From the NCBI RefSeq assembly GCF_900111315.1, contig NZ_FOGU01000002.1, forward strand, positions 310,001 through 374,000: a stretch of 64,000 nucleotides of DNA, read 5' to 3'. The DNA is from Tranquillimonas rosea (GTDB lineage: Bacteria; Pseudomonadota; Alphaproteobacteria; Rhodobacterales; Rhodobacteraceae). A program made the position numbers and the translations under genes. The notes under the pieces are model-generated. The model searched no databases. It worked only from the letters and a program-made list of their open reading frames with translations, and was not told the origin of the DNA. Positions 1 to 8,313 of the stretch are shown piece by piece (the stretch's first letter is position 1; every line of letters starts with the position of its first letter).

Positions 1-683
1 CCCGTCTTGACGTTGCGCGCGCGCACGCCCTCGACCCCCAGCGGCTGTTCGGTGCCGACGACCTCGTCGACCTCGTGCTCCCACAGCATCTCGACCTTCG
101 GGTTGTCCAGAAGGCGCTTCTGCAGGATCTTCTCGGCCCGCAGCTCGTTGCGGCGGTGGATGACGGTGACCTTGCTCGCGAAGTTGGTCAGGAACAGCGC
201 CTCTTCGACCGCGGTATTGCCGCCGCCGATCACCGCGACCTCCTGGTTGCGGTAGAAAAAGCCGTCGCAAGTTGCGCAGGCCGACACGCCGAAGCCCTTG
301 AACTTCTCTTCCGAGGGCAGGCCCAGCCACTTCGCCTGTGCGCCCGTCGCCAGGATCACGGCGTCCGCGGTCCAGTTGGTGCCGCTGTCTGTAGTGGCGG
401 TGAAGGGCCGCTTGGAGATGTCGAGCGACATGACGTGGTCAGAGATCACTTCTGTGCCCGTTTCGCGGGCATGGGCCTCCATCCGGGTCATCAGGTCGGG
501 CCCGAGGATCGAGGCCTCGCCCGGCCAGTTCTCGACATCGGTGGTGATCGTCAGCTGTCCGCCGGGCTGGATGCCCTGGATCAGGACCGGTTCCAGCATC
601 GCGCGCGCGGCATAGACTGCGGCGGTATAGCCCGCCGGCCCCGAGCCGATGATCAGAACCTTGGCATGCCGTGTCTCGGCCAT
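1..683 (-). CDS. trxB: Thioredoxin-disulfide reductase (C-terminus cut by window edge)
   Basis: Cytoplasmic FAD flavoenzyme that passes electrons from NADPH to thioredoxin. About 227 residues are present; the family is normally a little over 300, so the C-terminal FAD-binding part lies outside the window. Visible are an N-terminal GSGPAG dinucleotide-binding loop, the redox-active CATC pair at Cys136 and Cys139, and GGGNTA for NADPH just after it. The active-site spacing matches the bacterial low-molecular-weight family. The start ATG at 681-683 gives [10 protein letters not shown], a normal beginning. It is divergent from an Lrp-type regulator, a neighbour pair I associate with Rhodobacteraceae, so the regulator may act on it (inference). 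Confidence 0.95.
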   Translation of the reverse strand, partial: MAETRHAKVLIIGSGPAGYTAAVYAARAMLEPVLIQGIQPGGQLTITTDVENWPGEASILGPDLMTRMEAHARETGTEVISDHVMSLDISKRPFTATTDSGTNWTADAVILATGAQAKWLGLPSEEKFKGFGVSACATCDGFFYRNQEVAVIGGGNTAVEEALFLTNFASKVTVIHRRNELRAEKILQKRLLDNPKVEMLWEHEVDEVVGTEQPLGVEGVRARNVKT

Positions 684-886
684 CGTCGTCTTCCCTTGTG
701 CGCAACATCGTTCGGATTGGCCGCATATAAGGCCATGTGGACGCCGCCGAAACCCCTTGCATATCCCCCCTGCGATGATACCTCCCCCAACGCCGGATTA
801 AGGATATTGCGCCATTTTGGAACATTCTTGCGGCGGTGGCGTGACCAGCGTAAGCTTTGAAAAAACCTGAGGCCAGGAGCGTGCAG

Positions 887-1387
887 ATGCCGGGCACCAA
901 ACTCGATCCTATCGACCGCAAGATTCTCGCCGAGTTGCAGGGCGACGGTCGCATGACGAATGTCGAGCTCGCCCGTCGGGTGCAGATCTCGGCGCCGCCG
1001 TGCCTGCGCCGTGTCCGCACGCTCGAAGAGCAGGGCTATATCAAGGGCTACCACGCCAAGGTCGATTCCCGCGCGCTCGGCTTCGAGGTGCAGGTGTTCG
1101 CCATGGTCGGTCTGCAGAGCCAGGCCGAGGCCGATCTCAAGGCGTTCGAGGAGCGTTGCCGCGAGTGGCCGCTGGTCCGCGAGTGTCACATGCTGAACGG
1201 CGAGGTCGATTTCATCCTGAAATGCGTGGCGCCGGACCTGTCGACCTTCCAGACCTTCCTGACGGAAGAGCTGACGGCGGCGAAGAACGTGGGCAGCGTC
1301 AAGACATCGCTGGTGATCCGCAATGCCAAGGAGGCGCCGGGCGTGCCCTTCGACGTGCTGGAGCAGCGGCTGGAGAAATCGGCCTGA
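887..1387 (+). CDS. Lrp/AsnC family transcriptional regulator
   Basis: DNA-binding regulator of the leucine-responsive/AsnC family, 166 residues, the usual family length. The N-terminal helix-turn-helix spans roughly residues 5-60 (DPIDRKILAELQGDGRMTN, then ELARRVQISAPPCLRRV). The C-terminal RAM ligand-binding half follows from about residue 70. ATG at 887 is chosen because AGGAG at 875-879 is 7 nt upstream; a GTG at 881 and a TTG at 857 are in frame but are not well placed for it. The divergent neighbour is thioredoxin reductase. The ligand cannot be read from the sequence; an amino acid is the family norm. Confidence 0.92.
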   Translation: MPGTKLDPIDRKILAELQGDGRMTNVELARRVQISAPPCLRRVRTLEEQGYIKGYHAKVDSRALGFEVQVFAMVGLQSQAEADLKAFEERCREWPLVRECHMLNGEVDFILKCVAPDLSTFQTFLTEELTAAKNVGSVKTSLVIRNAKEAPGVPFDVLEQRLEKSA

Positions 1388-1396
1388 CCGCGCCGG

Positions 1397-2179
1397 TCAG
1401 GCGGCGTTGATCGCGTCCTCGTCGCTCGCCTCGACCTGCGGCATCGCCAGCGGGCCGAACTCGGACAGGCGCGTCAGGTACGGGAAGAACGACAGGAACA
1501 GCTCGCTCATGCCTGGGCCCAGGTGGTGGGTCGACAGCGCGCCGGGATGGAAGCTTTCGACCTCGACGCCATTCGCGGTCAGCAGCCGGTGCCGGCGGCA
1601 GGCAAGGTGGAACACGCGCACCGGCGACAGCGGCGTGATCTCAACTAGGTTCATGCCGTCGGCCAGCGGCGCGACGGGCAGCAGGGCCTGATCCCCGCCG
1701 ACGCTCTGGCGCAGCGCGGCGCTGCGGCGCACCAGCCGCGCCGAGGGTCCCAGCATCAGATCCGGCATCGGCCGGCCGAGGCCGAAGGAATCGGCCGGCA
1801 CCCGGTAGAGCTTCAGCGGCCCTCGGGGCAGCAGCGTGATGGCCCCGATCCAGACCAGCTCGGCCGCGCCGCGATCCGTCTCGAGTTGCACGCCCGGTTC
1901 GAGATCCTCGATCGCCACGGGCCCGTCCGTCGTCTGGATCAGCGTGCCGCGGGCGAGGGCCGAGAACGCGTTCTCGAAGTCGGGCACGGCCGGGCCCATC
2001 TTGGCGAAGGACATCGGCGCGCCGGAGGCGTCAAGGCAGGTGACGTCAAAGCGCCGCGTCGGGCCCGTCGGCTCGGGCTCGGGGCGGCTGCGCATCGGCT
2101 GGCCGGTCATGCGGCGCACCGTCCAGGGACGTTGTCGGGCGGCGGCGTGGTCCGTCGATCCTTGGCTGGCGTCGCTCAT
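1397..2179 (-). CDS. Hint domain-containing protein without the Hint cysteine
   Basis: A 260-residue protein of the Hint (hedgehog/intein) type common in Rhodobacteraceae. Residues 1-70 are polar and Pro/Arg-rich. The Hint fold begins near residue 75 with ARGTLIQTTDGPVAIEDLEP, followed by a GDxV-like turn region and a C-terminal stretch where HLACRRHRLLTANGVEVESF stands for the last Hint strands. The usual nucleophilic Cys before the G-T motif is not there (ALARGT instead of CFxxGT), so self-splicing or cleavage chemistry is unlikely. The start at 2179 is supported by AGGAG upstream; a longer reading to 2299 lacks such support. Function unknown; secretion or surface roles are suggested for relatives. 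A second Hint protein at 52914-53924 keeps the Cys. Confidence 0.8.
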   Translation of the reverse strand: MSDASQGSTDHAAARQRPWTVRRMTGQPMRSRPEPEPTGPTRRFDVTCLDASGAPMSFAKMGPAVPDFENAFSALARGTLIQTTDGPVAIEDLEPGVQLETDRGAAELVWIGAITLLPRGPLKLYRVPADSFGLGRPMPDLMLGPSARLVRRSAALRQSVGGDQALLPVAPLADGMNLVEITPLSPVRVFHLACRRHRLLTANGVEVESFHPGALSTHHLGPGMSELFLSFFPYLTRLSEFGPLAMPQVEASDEDAINAA

Positions 2180-2267
2180 GGGGGTCTCCTCGGCGTCCCC
2201 GGCGGTCCGGGATCCTGTCGGCGGGATGTGTCGGGCGAATGGCAAAGGGGGGCTGCGGCGCCCCGTA

Positions 2268-2372
2268 TCAGACGTGGGCCCGGTCGGAGCCGCGGCCATG
2301 CCAGGCCGGTGCCGGCTGGGGCTTTGCGCTTTCCTCGAGAACCGACTTCATCCAGCGGCGATGGGATGCCAT
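2268..2372 (-). CDS. Small ORF, 34 residues, hypothetical
   Basis: A short reading frame starting MASHRRWMKSVLEESAK and ending in a Pro/Trp/Arg-rich tail. A good AGGGAGAGG ribosome-binding stretch lies just upstream of its ATG. It sits between pgeF and the Hint gene on the same strand, in a spacer no other gene uses. The amphipathic, basic start resembles small unannotated proteins I recall from Rhodobacteraceae (RxWMKSVxE followed by a Pro/Trp/Arg patch), but I cannot verify that here. The function is unknown. It could instead be leader sequence for the Hint gene. Confidence 0.45.
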   Translation of the reverse strand: MASHRRWMKSVLEESAKPQPAPAWHGRGSDRAHV

Positions 2373-2505
2373 GAGCCTCTCCCTTGCTCTGACGGGGCGT
2401 TGCACCTGAGGTTGATCCGTTGCCTCAACTTCGTGCCGAAATCGGGCGATCAGATGGCGGCGGTGCGGTAATCCCGCGCCGATCGCGTCCGTCACGTGGA
2501 GGATG

Positions 2506-3261
2506 TCAAAGCCGGATCGCTGCAATCATGCGGCCGTAATCGGCCTCGCGCAGATGCGTGCTGCGGCGATAGGAATAGAATCGGTCCGCATCGGAATAGG
2601 TGCAGTGCCGCGTCCATTCCGCCTCGGCGATCCCGGCCGCGCGAAGGCGGTAGAGACCGAAGCCCGGCAGGTCGAACAGCATCCGGTCGCCGTCGCCCTG
2701 CGCGAAGAAGCGGGCGCTGTCGGGATCCTCGGCAATGAAATCCTCGAAGAAGTCGGGGCCGACCTCGTAGGCGCGCTGGCTGATCGTCGGGCCGATCACG
2801 GCGCGGATGGCTTCGCGCCGCGCGCCGGCGTCGACCATCGCGTCGATCGTGGCATCGAGGATGCCGGCCAGCGCCCCTTTCCAGCCTGCATGGGCCGCGC
2901 CGACCACGCCCGCCTCGGGATCGGCGAACAGGACGGGCTGGCAATCCGCCGTCAGGACGCCAAGCGCCAGCCCCGGCGTCGTCGTCACCAGTCCGTCCGC
3001 ACGTGGTGCCGTCTCGGGCGGGTCGTCCAGCACCACGACGTCGGCCGAGTGCACCTGGTGCACCGTCAGAAGGGCGTCCGGTGCGACCTCCATCACGTCC
3101 GCGACGCGGCGCCGGTTGATCGTCACGGCCTCGGACTGGTCCGAGGACCCGTGCCCGCAGTTCAGCCCGGCGAACACCCCGGACGAGGCACCGCCGCGCC
3201 GTCCGAAGAAGCCGTGGCGCAGCGGCGCGAGCGTGTCGGAGGTGATGATGTCCAGTGTCAT
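2506..3261 (-). CDS. pgeF: Peptidoglycan editing factor PgeF (YfiH/laccase-domain family)
   Basis: Cytoplasmic protein of the multicopper-polyphenol-oxidase-like YfiH family, whose E. coli member removes wrongly incorporated amino acids from peptidoglycan precursors; some relatives have purine nucleoside activity. The 251 residues carry the family's metal ligands: His in VHQVHS, Cys in TADCQPVLF and His in AAHAGWKG, followed by the conserved GPTISQRAYEVG. It is downstream of lgt and a SAM methyltransferase, all reading left, and its start overlaps the methyltransferase stop by 4 nt (3258-3261), so the three are probably cotranscribed. The cell-envelope theme with lgt is notable but may be incidental. 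Confidence 0.92.
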   Translation of the reverse strand: MTLDIITSDTLAPLRHGFFGRRGGASSGVFAGLNCGHGSSDQSEAVTINRRRVADVMEVAPDALLTVHQVHSADVVVLDDPPETAPRADGLVTTTPGLALGVLTADCQPVLFADPEAGVVGAAHAGWKGALAGILDATIDAMVDAGARREAIRAVIGPTISQRAYEVGPDFFEDFIAEDPDSARFFAQGDGDRMLFDLPGFGLYRLRAAGIAEAEWTRHCTYSDADRFYSYRRSTHLREADYGRMIAAIRL

Positions 3262-4319
3262 GCGTCCACTCCCGGCGGCGGGGGGGCACCGTCCGGAAAC
3301 AATGCCAGCACCTTAAAGAGGTGTCCCATTTCGTCGGGATGGGTCAACCGCCGATGCGCGGCGACATGCGCGTCCAGCCGGTCGCCGGACATGCCGCGGG
3401 CTAGCGCCTGTGCCCGCGCGGTGATGCCCAGACGCTCCAGGAACACGCCTTGATGCGTCAGGCCTGCGTGGGCGCAGGGGGCCGCCGCGGCCAGCGCGCC
3501 GAACGCGACATGGGCCGTCAGGTCGGCGGCGCCGGGGGTCGTCAGGGGTGCGACCTTCTCGTGCCCCTTCACCGCCTGAAGGCTGTCGCCGCGCGACAGC
3601 CATTCGCCGTAATCCACGATCAGCGCCACGCCGCCCCGGTCGGCGATCCGCCGGCCCAGCGTCTCGGCCAGGGCGGTCGCCGGGGCGCAGGTCTCGACCA
3701 TGTCGCCGTCCTGCGTGTCGTCCAGCCGGTCCTCCAGCAGCGCGAGCGGGGCCGCGTCCGACAGGCCGAAGGCCAGCGCGCCGTCGCTTTCGCCGATCAG
3801 CCGCTCATGCCAGCCCGGGCCGTCGCGCAGGAACTGGCGGACGGGCAGGGCATCGAGGAACTCGTTGGCGATCAGGAACAGCGGCAGGTCGGGCAGGTCC
3901 TCGGCGCTGTCGTGCCATGTGGGGGCCGCATCGCCAAGCCGCGCCGCCTGTTCCTCGCGCAGGGCGGGAGAGACCTCGACCAGGTGCAGCTCGGCCGCCT
4001 CCCGAAAGCCGGGCACCGCCCGCGTCGCGCGCAGCGCGTCGGCCATCAGCGTGCCGCGCCCCGGCCCAAGCTCGCCCAGGCAGAAGCGGGCGGGCCGGCC
4101 CTGATCGATCCACGCCTGCGCCAGCGCAAGGCCCAGCATCTCGCCGAACATCTGGCTGATCTCCGGCGCGGTGATGAAGTCGCCGGCATCGCCCAGCGGA
4201 GCACGGGTCGTGTAGTAGCCGTGCACGGGATGCATCAGGCAGGTCTGCATGTACTCGGCCACGCTGAGCGGACCGGTCGCCGCGATCTGGCGCAGCAGGA
4301 TCGTCTCGAGCTCGGTCAT
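3258..4319 (-). CDS. Class I SAM-dependent methyltransferase, COG1565/NDUFAF7-like
   Basis: A 353-residue protein of the family that includes mitochondrial NDUFAF7, which methylates an arginine of a complex I subunit; bacterial targets are not well established. The N-terminus ([42 protein letters not shown]) is highly characteristic. The SAM-binding loop is [19 protein letters not shown] near residue 82, and [11 protein letters not shown] and [13 protein letters not shown] follow in family order. The ATG at 4319 overlaps the lgt stop by 4 nt (ATGA) and its own stop overlaps the pgeF start, so lgt, this gene and pgeF form a translationally coupled operon. Confidence 0.93.
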   Translation of the reverse strand: MTELETILLRQIAATGPLSVAEYMQTCLMHPVHGYYTTRAPLGDAGDFITAPEISQMFGEMLGLALAQAWIDQGRPARFCLGELGPGRGTLMADALRATRAVPGFREAAELHLVEVSPALREEQAARLGDAAPTWHDSAEDLPDLPLFLIANEFLDALPVRQFLRDGPGWHERLIGESDGALAFGLSDAAPLALLEDRLDDTQDGDMVETCAPATALAETLGRRIADRGGVALIVDYGEWLSRGDSLQAVKGHEKVAPLTTPGAADLTAHVAFGALAAAAPCAHAGLTHQGVFLERLGITARAQALARGMSGDRLDAHVAAHRRLTHPDEMGHLFKVLALFPDGAPPPPGVDA

Positions 4320-5200
4320 GCGCGGCGCAGGGCCGCCCCGACGACGGCCAGTCCCAGAACCAGCATCGGCAACGACAGGAGCTGCCCCATGGTCAGGCCC
4401 GCCGACCCGATCTGCACCACGTGGCCCCAGGGATTGTCGGGGGTTATGAATTGCGGATCGGCCTGCCGGAAGAACTCCACGATGATGCGCGAGATCGCGT
4501 AACCCGCCAGGAACACGCCGGTGATCGCGCCGGGGCGTTTCAGCCAGCGAGAGGAGAAGGCCAGCATCAGCAGGATCGCGCCCAGCAGCAGCCCTTCGAG
4601 CCCCGCTTCGTAGAGCTGCGAGGGATGGCGGGCGCACAGCCCCTCGACGTCGGGGCAGTCCTGCGCCAGCGGTCCGGGAAAGACCACGGCCCACGGCACG
4701 TCCGACGGCCGGCCCCACAGCTCGGCATTGATGAAGTTCGCGATCCGCCCGAACAGCAGTCCCGGCGGCGTCGCCAGGGCCAGCGTGTCCAGCACCGACC
4801 ACACCGGCACGCGCTGCCGCCGCCAGAAGATCAGAGCCGCCACCGCAACGCCGATCATGCCGCCGTGGAACGACATCCCGCCCTGCCAGATCGCGGGGAT
4901 TTCCAACGGGTTGGCCAGGTAGTAGCCGGGCTGGTAGAACAGGACGAAGCCCAGACGACCGCCCACGATGATGCCCAGGATCACCGCCGTCACCAGCTCT
5001 TCCAGCTGGGCGCGGGTCATCGGGGGGCTTTCCGCCGGCCACAGATACGGCCGGTTGATCGCCGTGACGGCAAGACGCCATCCCAGCAGGATACCGGCGA
5101 TATAGGCCAGCGCGTACCAACGCAGCGCGAAGGTGAAATCGCCCAGGCTGACCGAGAAGATCTCGGGGCTGATGTCGGGAAAGGGAAGCACCGCCTGCAT
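4316..5200 (-). CDS. lgt: Prolipoprotein diacylglyceryl transferase
   Basis: Inner-membrane enzyme that moves diacylglycerol from phosphatidylglycerol to the lipobox cysteine of prolipoproteins, the first step of lipoprotein maturation. The 294 residues hold about seven hydrophobic segments. The Lgt signature [16 protein letters not shown] is intact, as are FHGGMIG and HPSQLYE. The ATG at 5200 ([15 protein letters not shown]) begins at the normal family position; an upstream in-frame extension to 5293 would run into the divergent ubiK promoter. A TTGACT box on this strand lies at 5231-5236. The 3' end overlaps the following methyltransferase by 4 nt. The window encodes at least one substrate, the M48 lipoprotein at 51394. 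Confidence 0.96.
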   Translation of the reverse strand: MQAVLPFPDISPEIFSVSLGDFTFALRWYALAYIAGILLGWRLAVTAINRPYLWPAESPPMTRAQLEELVTAVILGIIVGGRLGFVLFYQPGYYLANPLEIPAIWQGGMSFHGGMIGVAVAALIFWRRQRVPVWSVLDTLALATPPGLLFGRIANFINAELWGRPSDVPWAVVFPGPLAQDCPDVEGLCARHPSQLYEAGLEGLLLGAILLMLAFSSRWLKRPGAITGVFLAGYAISRIIVEFFRQADPQFITPDNPWGHVVQIGSAGLTMGQLLSLPMLVLGLAVVGAALRRA

Positions 5201-5238
5201 GGCGGCGAAAAGGCCGTGAAGCGCGGGGGAAGTCAACC

Positions 5239-5267
5239 TTGTGACCGGGCCTGCCCCGGCCCATATT
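5239..5267 (+). promoter_or_regulatory. Putative promoter of ubiK
   Basis: TTGTGA (5239-5244) and CATATT (5262-5267) are separated by 17 nt. Transcription would begin near 5274, about 20 nt before the ubiK ATG. The opposite strand carries TTGACT at 5231-5236 for lgt, so this is a compact divergent promoter region. Inferred from consensus only. Confidence 0.5.
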
Positions 5268-5295
5268 GCAGACAACGCTGAGAGGAGCCGCAAAC

Positions 5296-5544
5296 ATGCA
5301 GACCCGCAACAGATTTTTCGACGATATGTCGCAGCTGATGACCAATGCCATGGGCGTCGCGCAAGGCGCGCGCGAAGAGGCCGAGACCGCGATGAAGTCC
5401 ATGGTGGACCGCTGGCTCGCCGACCGCGATTTCGTCACCCGCGAGGAATTCGACGCCGTCCGCGCGATGGCCCAGAAGGCGCGCGAGGAGAACGAGGCGC
5501 TGAAGGCCCGGCTCGACGCGCTGGAAGGCGACAAGACCGGCTGA
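5296..5544 (+). CDS. ubiK: UbiK/BMFP family accessory factor
   Basis: An 82-residue protein of the BMFP (membrane fusogenic, YqiC) family. E. coli UbiK is an accessory factor of aerobic ubiquinone biosynthesis that binds the SCP2 protein UbiJ; a Brucella relative is fusogenic in vitro. Residues 1-35 form an amphipathic helix ([20 protein letters not shown]), and residues 50-80 are a charged coiled coil ([14 protein letters not shown]) as in the family. The start at 5296 has AGAGGAG at 5281-5287; an in-frame ATG 30 nt upstream has no such site. Monocistronic, divergent from lgt. Confidence 0.88.
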   Translation: MQTRNRFFDDMSQLMTNAMGVAQGAREEAETAMKSMVDRWLADRDFVTREEFDAVRAMAQKAREENEALKARLDALEGDKTG

Positions 5545-5624
5545 GACCGTCAAGAAACCGTCATCCCCCGCTGATAGCGCTCGCGCCCGAACCCACAGGC
5601 GTGAAGCAGGATCAGGAGATGACG

Positions 5625-6608
5625 ATGAAACGCACCATGGCTCTGGCGGGCGTGTCCGCGATTGCGCTGACGACGGCCGCCGCCGCCCAGGATGTGTCGG
5701 GCACGCTGACGCTCTACACATCGCAGCCGAACGCCGACGCGCAAGAGACGGTCGCGGCGTTCGAGGACCGCCACCCCGACGTCGAGGTCGAGTGGTTCCG
5801 CGACGGGACCACCAAGGTGATGGCCAAGCTCCGCGCCGAGTTCCAGGCCGGCCAGCCGCAGCCCGACGTGCTGCTCATCGCCGACATGGTGACGATGGAG
5901 GGCCTGAAGGGAGAGGACCGCCTGATGGCCTATCCCGAGGCCGACACGTCGGCCTATTCCGCCGGCATCATGGATGACGAGGGCTACTACTTCTCGACCA
6001 AGCTTATCACCACCGGCATCGTCTACAACACTTCCGCCGAGATGGTTCCGAGTTCCTACCAGGACCTGCTGAAGCCCGAGGCCGAAGGCCAGATCGCGAT
6101 GCCCTCGCCCCTGACATCGGGCGCGGCAACGATCCACATGGCCACGCTGACCTCGAATCCCGATCTGGGCTGGGACTACTACCAAGGGCTCGCGGATCAG
6201 AACGCCAACCCGCAGGGCGGCAATGGCGGCACCTACCAGGCTGTCGCGGGCGGCGAGAAGCTTTACGGTTTCGTCGTCGACTTCCTGCCGATCCGCAACA
6301 AGGCCGAGGGCGCCCCGGTCGAGTTCGTGTTTCCCGAAGAGGGGGTCTCGGCCGTGACCGAACCCGCGGCGATCCTGTCGACCGCGCAGAACCCGGGCGC
6401 GGCAAAGGCGTTCATCGACTTCCTGATCTCGCGCGAGGGGCAGGAGATGGCCGCCGGTCAGGGTTATTTGCCAGCCCACCCGGACGTGATGCCGCCCGAA
6501 GGCTTTCCGGCCCGCGACGGGATCAGCCTGATGGCGTTCGATCCGGCCGAGGCGCTTGCGAATGACCAAGAGAACAAGGAACGGTTCATGGACCTCTTCG
6601 GCGGCTGA
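5625..6608 (+). CDS. ABC transporter periplasmic substrate-binding protein (Fe3+/AfuA-like family)
   Basis: Extracellular solute-binding protein of the family that includes ferric-ion (FbpA/AfuA) and 2-aminoethylphosphonate binders. Residues 1-21 are a signal peptide (MKRTMALAGVSAIALTTAAA, cut after AQ). The mature start GTLTLYTSQP, then WFRDGTTKVMAKL and QPDVLLIADMVTMEGL, are typical. The double tyrosine expected of ferric binders near the C-terminal lobe is not obvious, so the substrate stays open: iron, phosphonate and polyamine are all possible. ATG 5625 is chosen over ATG 5619 because AGGAG at 5614-5618 abuts the latter. The permease gene starts 1 nt after its stop. Confidence 0.88.
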   Translation: MKRTMALAGVSAIALTTAAAAQDVSGTLTLYTSQPNADAQETVAAFEDRHPDVEVEWFRDGTTKVMAKLRAEFQAGQPQPDVLLIADMVTMEGLKGEDRLMAYPEADTSAYSAGIMDDEGYYFSTKLITTGIVYNTSAEMVPSSYQDLLKPEAEGQIAMPSPLTSGAATIHMATLTSNPDLGWDYYQGLADQNANPQGGNGGTYQAVAGGEKLYGFVVDFLPIRNKAEGAPVEFVFPEEGVSAVTEPAAILSTAQNPGAAKAFIDFLISREGQEMAAGQGYLPAHPDVMPPEGFPARDGISLMAFDPAEALANDQENKERFMDLFGG

Positions 6609-6609
6609 G

Positions 6610-8313
6610 ATGCGCCCGAGGATCCCGCGCGGCGAGGGGCTGACCCTCGCCGCGCTTCTTGTCTGGGCGGCGGGGCTGTTTCTGTTGCCGCTGGCGCTGT
6701 TGGCCTGGGTCGGCCTGACAGCGCAGGGCGCGCCGTCGCTGTCCCCGATCGTCGAGGTGCTGGGCAGCGCGTCGGTGCGCCGGGCCTTCTGGCACAGCCT
6801 CGAATCGGCCGGGATGTCCGGTCTCGGCGCACTGGCCGTCGGCACCGCGCTGGCGCTGCTGATCGGGTTGACGGATGTGCGCGGCAAGGGCGCGTTCGTG
6901 TTCCTGCTGCTGTTGCCGATGATGATCCCGCCGCAGGTGACGGCCATCGCCTGGATCCAGGCGCTCGGGCCCGGCAGTCCCGTGCTGGGCTGGGTCGGCC
7001 TTGCCCCGGCGCCGGGCAGCGACCATCCGCTCTACTCGGGCGGCGGCGTCATGGCGCTGCTCACCCTGCAGCACATGCCGCTCGTGCTGTTGCTGATCCT
7101 CGCCGCCCTGCGCGCCCTCCCGCGGGAGCTGACAGAGGCGGCGCGGATCGCCGGGGCAGGGCCCGGACGGGTGCTGCGTCGGGTTCTGCTGCCGCTCCTC
7201 GCGCCCAGCCTGGTGGCGGCTTTCGCGCTCGCCTTCGTCTCGGCGCTGGGGAATTTCGGGATCCAGGCGATCCTGGGCATCCCGGCGCGCTACACCACGC
7301 TGCCGGTGCTGATCTGGCGGCGGCTTTCCGGGTTCGGGCCGTCGGTGCTGGGCGACGTGGCGGCCATCTCGTTCCTCCTGGCGATCATCGCCATCGCGGC
7401 GATCTCTGCGCAACTCATGCTTCAGCGGCGGCTCAGGTCGCAGGTGACGGGGCCGCCGGCGCAATCGCTGCGCATCCGCCTGGGGCGCCTTCGCCCCGTG
7501 GCCGAGGCGGGGCTGATGCTCTATGTCGGCGCCACGCTGCTGCTGCCGCTCGCTTCGCTGGTGGCGACGGCCCTGGTGCCGACCTATGGCGTGCCGCTGA
7601 CGCGCGAGACGCTGACATGGGGCAATTTCGCCGAGATCCTGTTCCGTCAGGAAGCGACGATCCGCGCTTTCGCCAATTCGACGCTGACGGCCGGGGCCGC
7701 GGCGCTGGCGCTGGCCATGCTCGCCGGGCTGACCGCCTATTTCCTGAGCCGCCGCGACGTCGCGCGGCGCCGGGCGGCCGGTGCGATCGCGGTGCTGGGG
7801 GATGTCAGCTATGCCATTCCCGGCCTCGTCATCTCGATCGCGTTCATCCTGGCCTTCATCCGGCCCCTGCCGTTGGTCGGCGTGTCGCTCTACAACACGC
7901 TGGGGATCATTTTCCTGGCCTATCTCACTGCGTTCTTCGCCATCGCGCTCAAGCCGGTCACGGCCGCCTACGCGCAGCTCGATCCGGCGCTCGACGATGC
8001 GGCACGGGTCGCCGGTGCGGGCTTTGGACGGCGGCTGTGGCGTGTGTTCACGCCGATGGTCGCGCCTGCCGCCGCCTCGGGGGCGATCCTCGTCTTTCTG
8101 ACGGCCTACAACGAGGTAACGGTTTCGGCCCTGCTGTGGTCGACCGGGAACGAGACGATCGGCACGCAGATCTTCAATTACGAGGACGGCGGCTACACCA
8201 CGCTCGCCGCCGCGCTGTCGAGCGTGACGGTTCTGGCGACGGTCGTGCTGATGGCCGTGCTCGACCGGGTGGGGCGGCGGCTGCCGCCGGGCGTCGTGCC
8301 CTGGCGCGTCTAG
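6610..8313 (+). CDS. ABC transporter permease, two fused membrane domains
   Basis: Inner-membrane permease of the FbpB/FutB type, 567 residues, with two BinthD_transp_1 halves in one chain. About twelve hydrophobic segments are visible. Both halves carry the EAA loop that contacts the ATPase: ELTEAARIAGAGPGRVLRRV in the first and ALDDAARVAGAGFGRRLWRV in the second. It directly follows the binding protein. The matching ATPase gene is not downstream on this strand but lies opposite, and the two genes end on the same CTAG. The start ATG 6610 follows the binding-protein stop; no strong Shine-Dalgarno is seen, so translation may be coupled. Confidence 0.92.
   Translation: MRPRIPRGEGLTLAALLVWAAGLFLLPLALLAWVGLTAQGAPSLSPIVEVLGSASVRRAFWHSLESAGMSGLGALAVGTALALLIGLTDVRGKGAFVFLLLLPMMIPPQVTAIAWIQALGPGSPVLGWVGLAPAPGSDHPLYSGGGVMALLTLQHMPLVLLLILAALRALPRELTEAARIAGAGPGRVLRRVLLPLLAPSLVAAFALAFVSALGNFGIQAILGIPARYTTLPVLIWRRLSGFGPSVLGDVAAISFLLAIIAIAAISAQLMLQRRLRSQVTGPPAQSLRIRLGRLRPVAEAGLMLYVGATLLLPLASLVATALVPTYGVPLTRETLTWGNFAEILFRQEATIRAFANSTLTAGAAALALAMLAGLTAYFLSRRDVARRRAAGAIAVLGDVSYAIPGLVISIAFILAFIRPLPLVGVSLYNTLGIIFLAYLTAFFAIALKPVTAAYAQLDPALDDAARVAGAGFGRRLWRVFTPMVAPAAASGAILVFLTAYNEVTVSALLWSTGNETIGTQIFNYEDGGYTTLAAALSSVTVLATVVLMAVLDRVGRRLPPGVVPWRV

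Noticed and set aside
3258-5534. A 758-codon frame that looks like a fusion of an unknown protein with the COG1565 methyltransferase
   Set aside because: The first half is an out-of-frame reading of lgt; lgt itself is intact in another frame and ends with a 4-nt overlap on the methyltransferase ATG.
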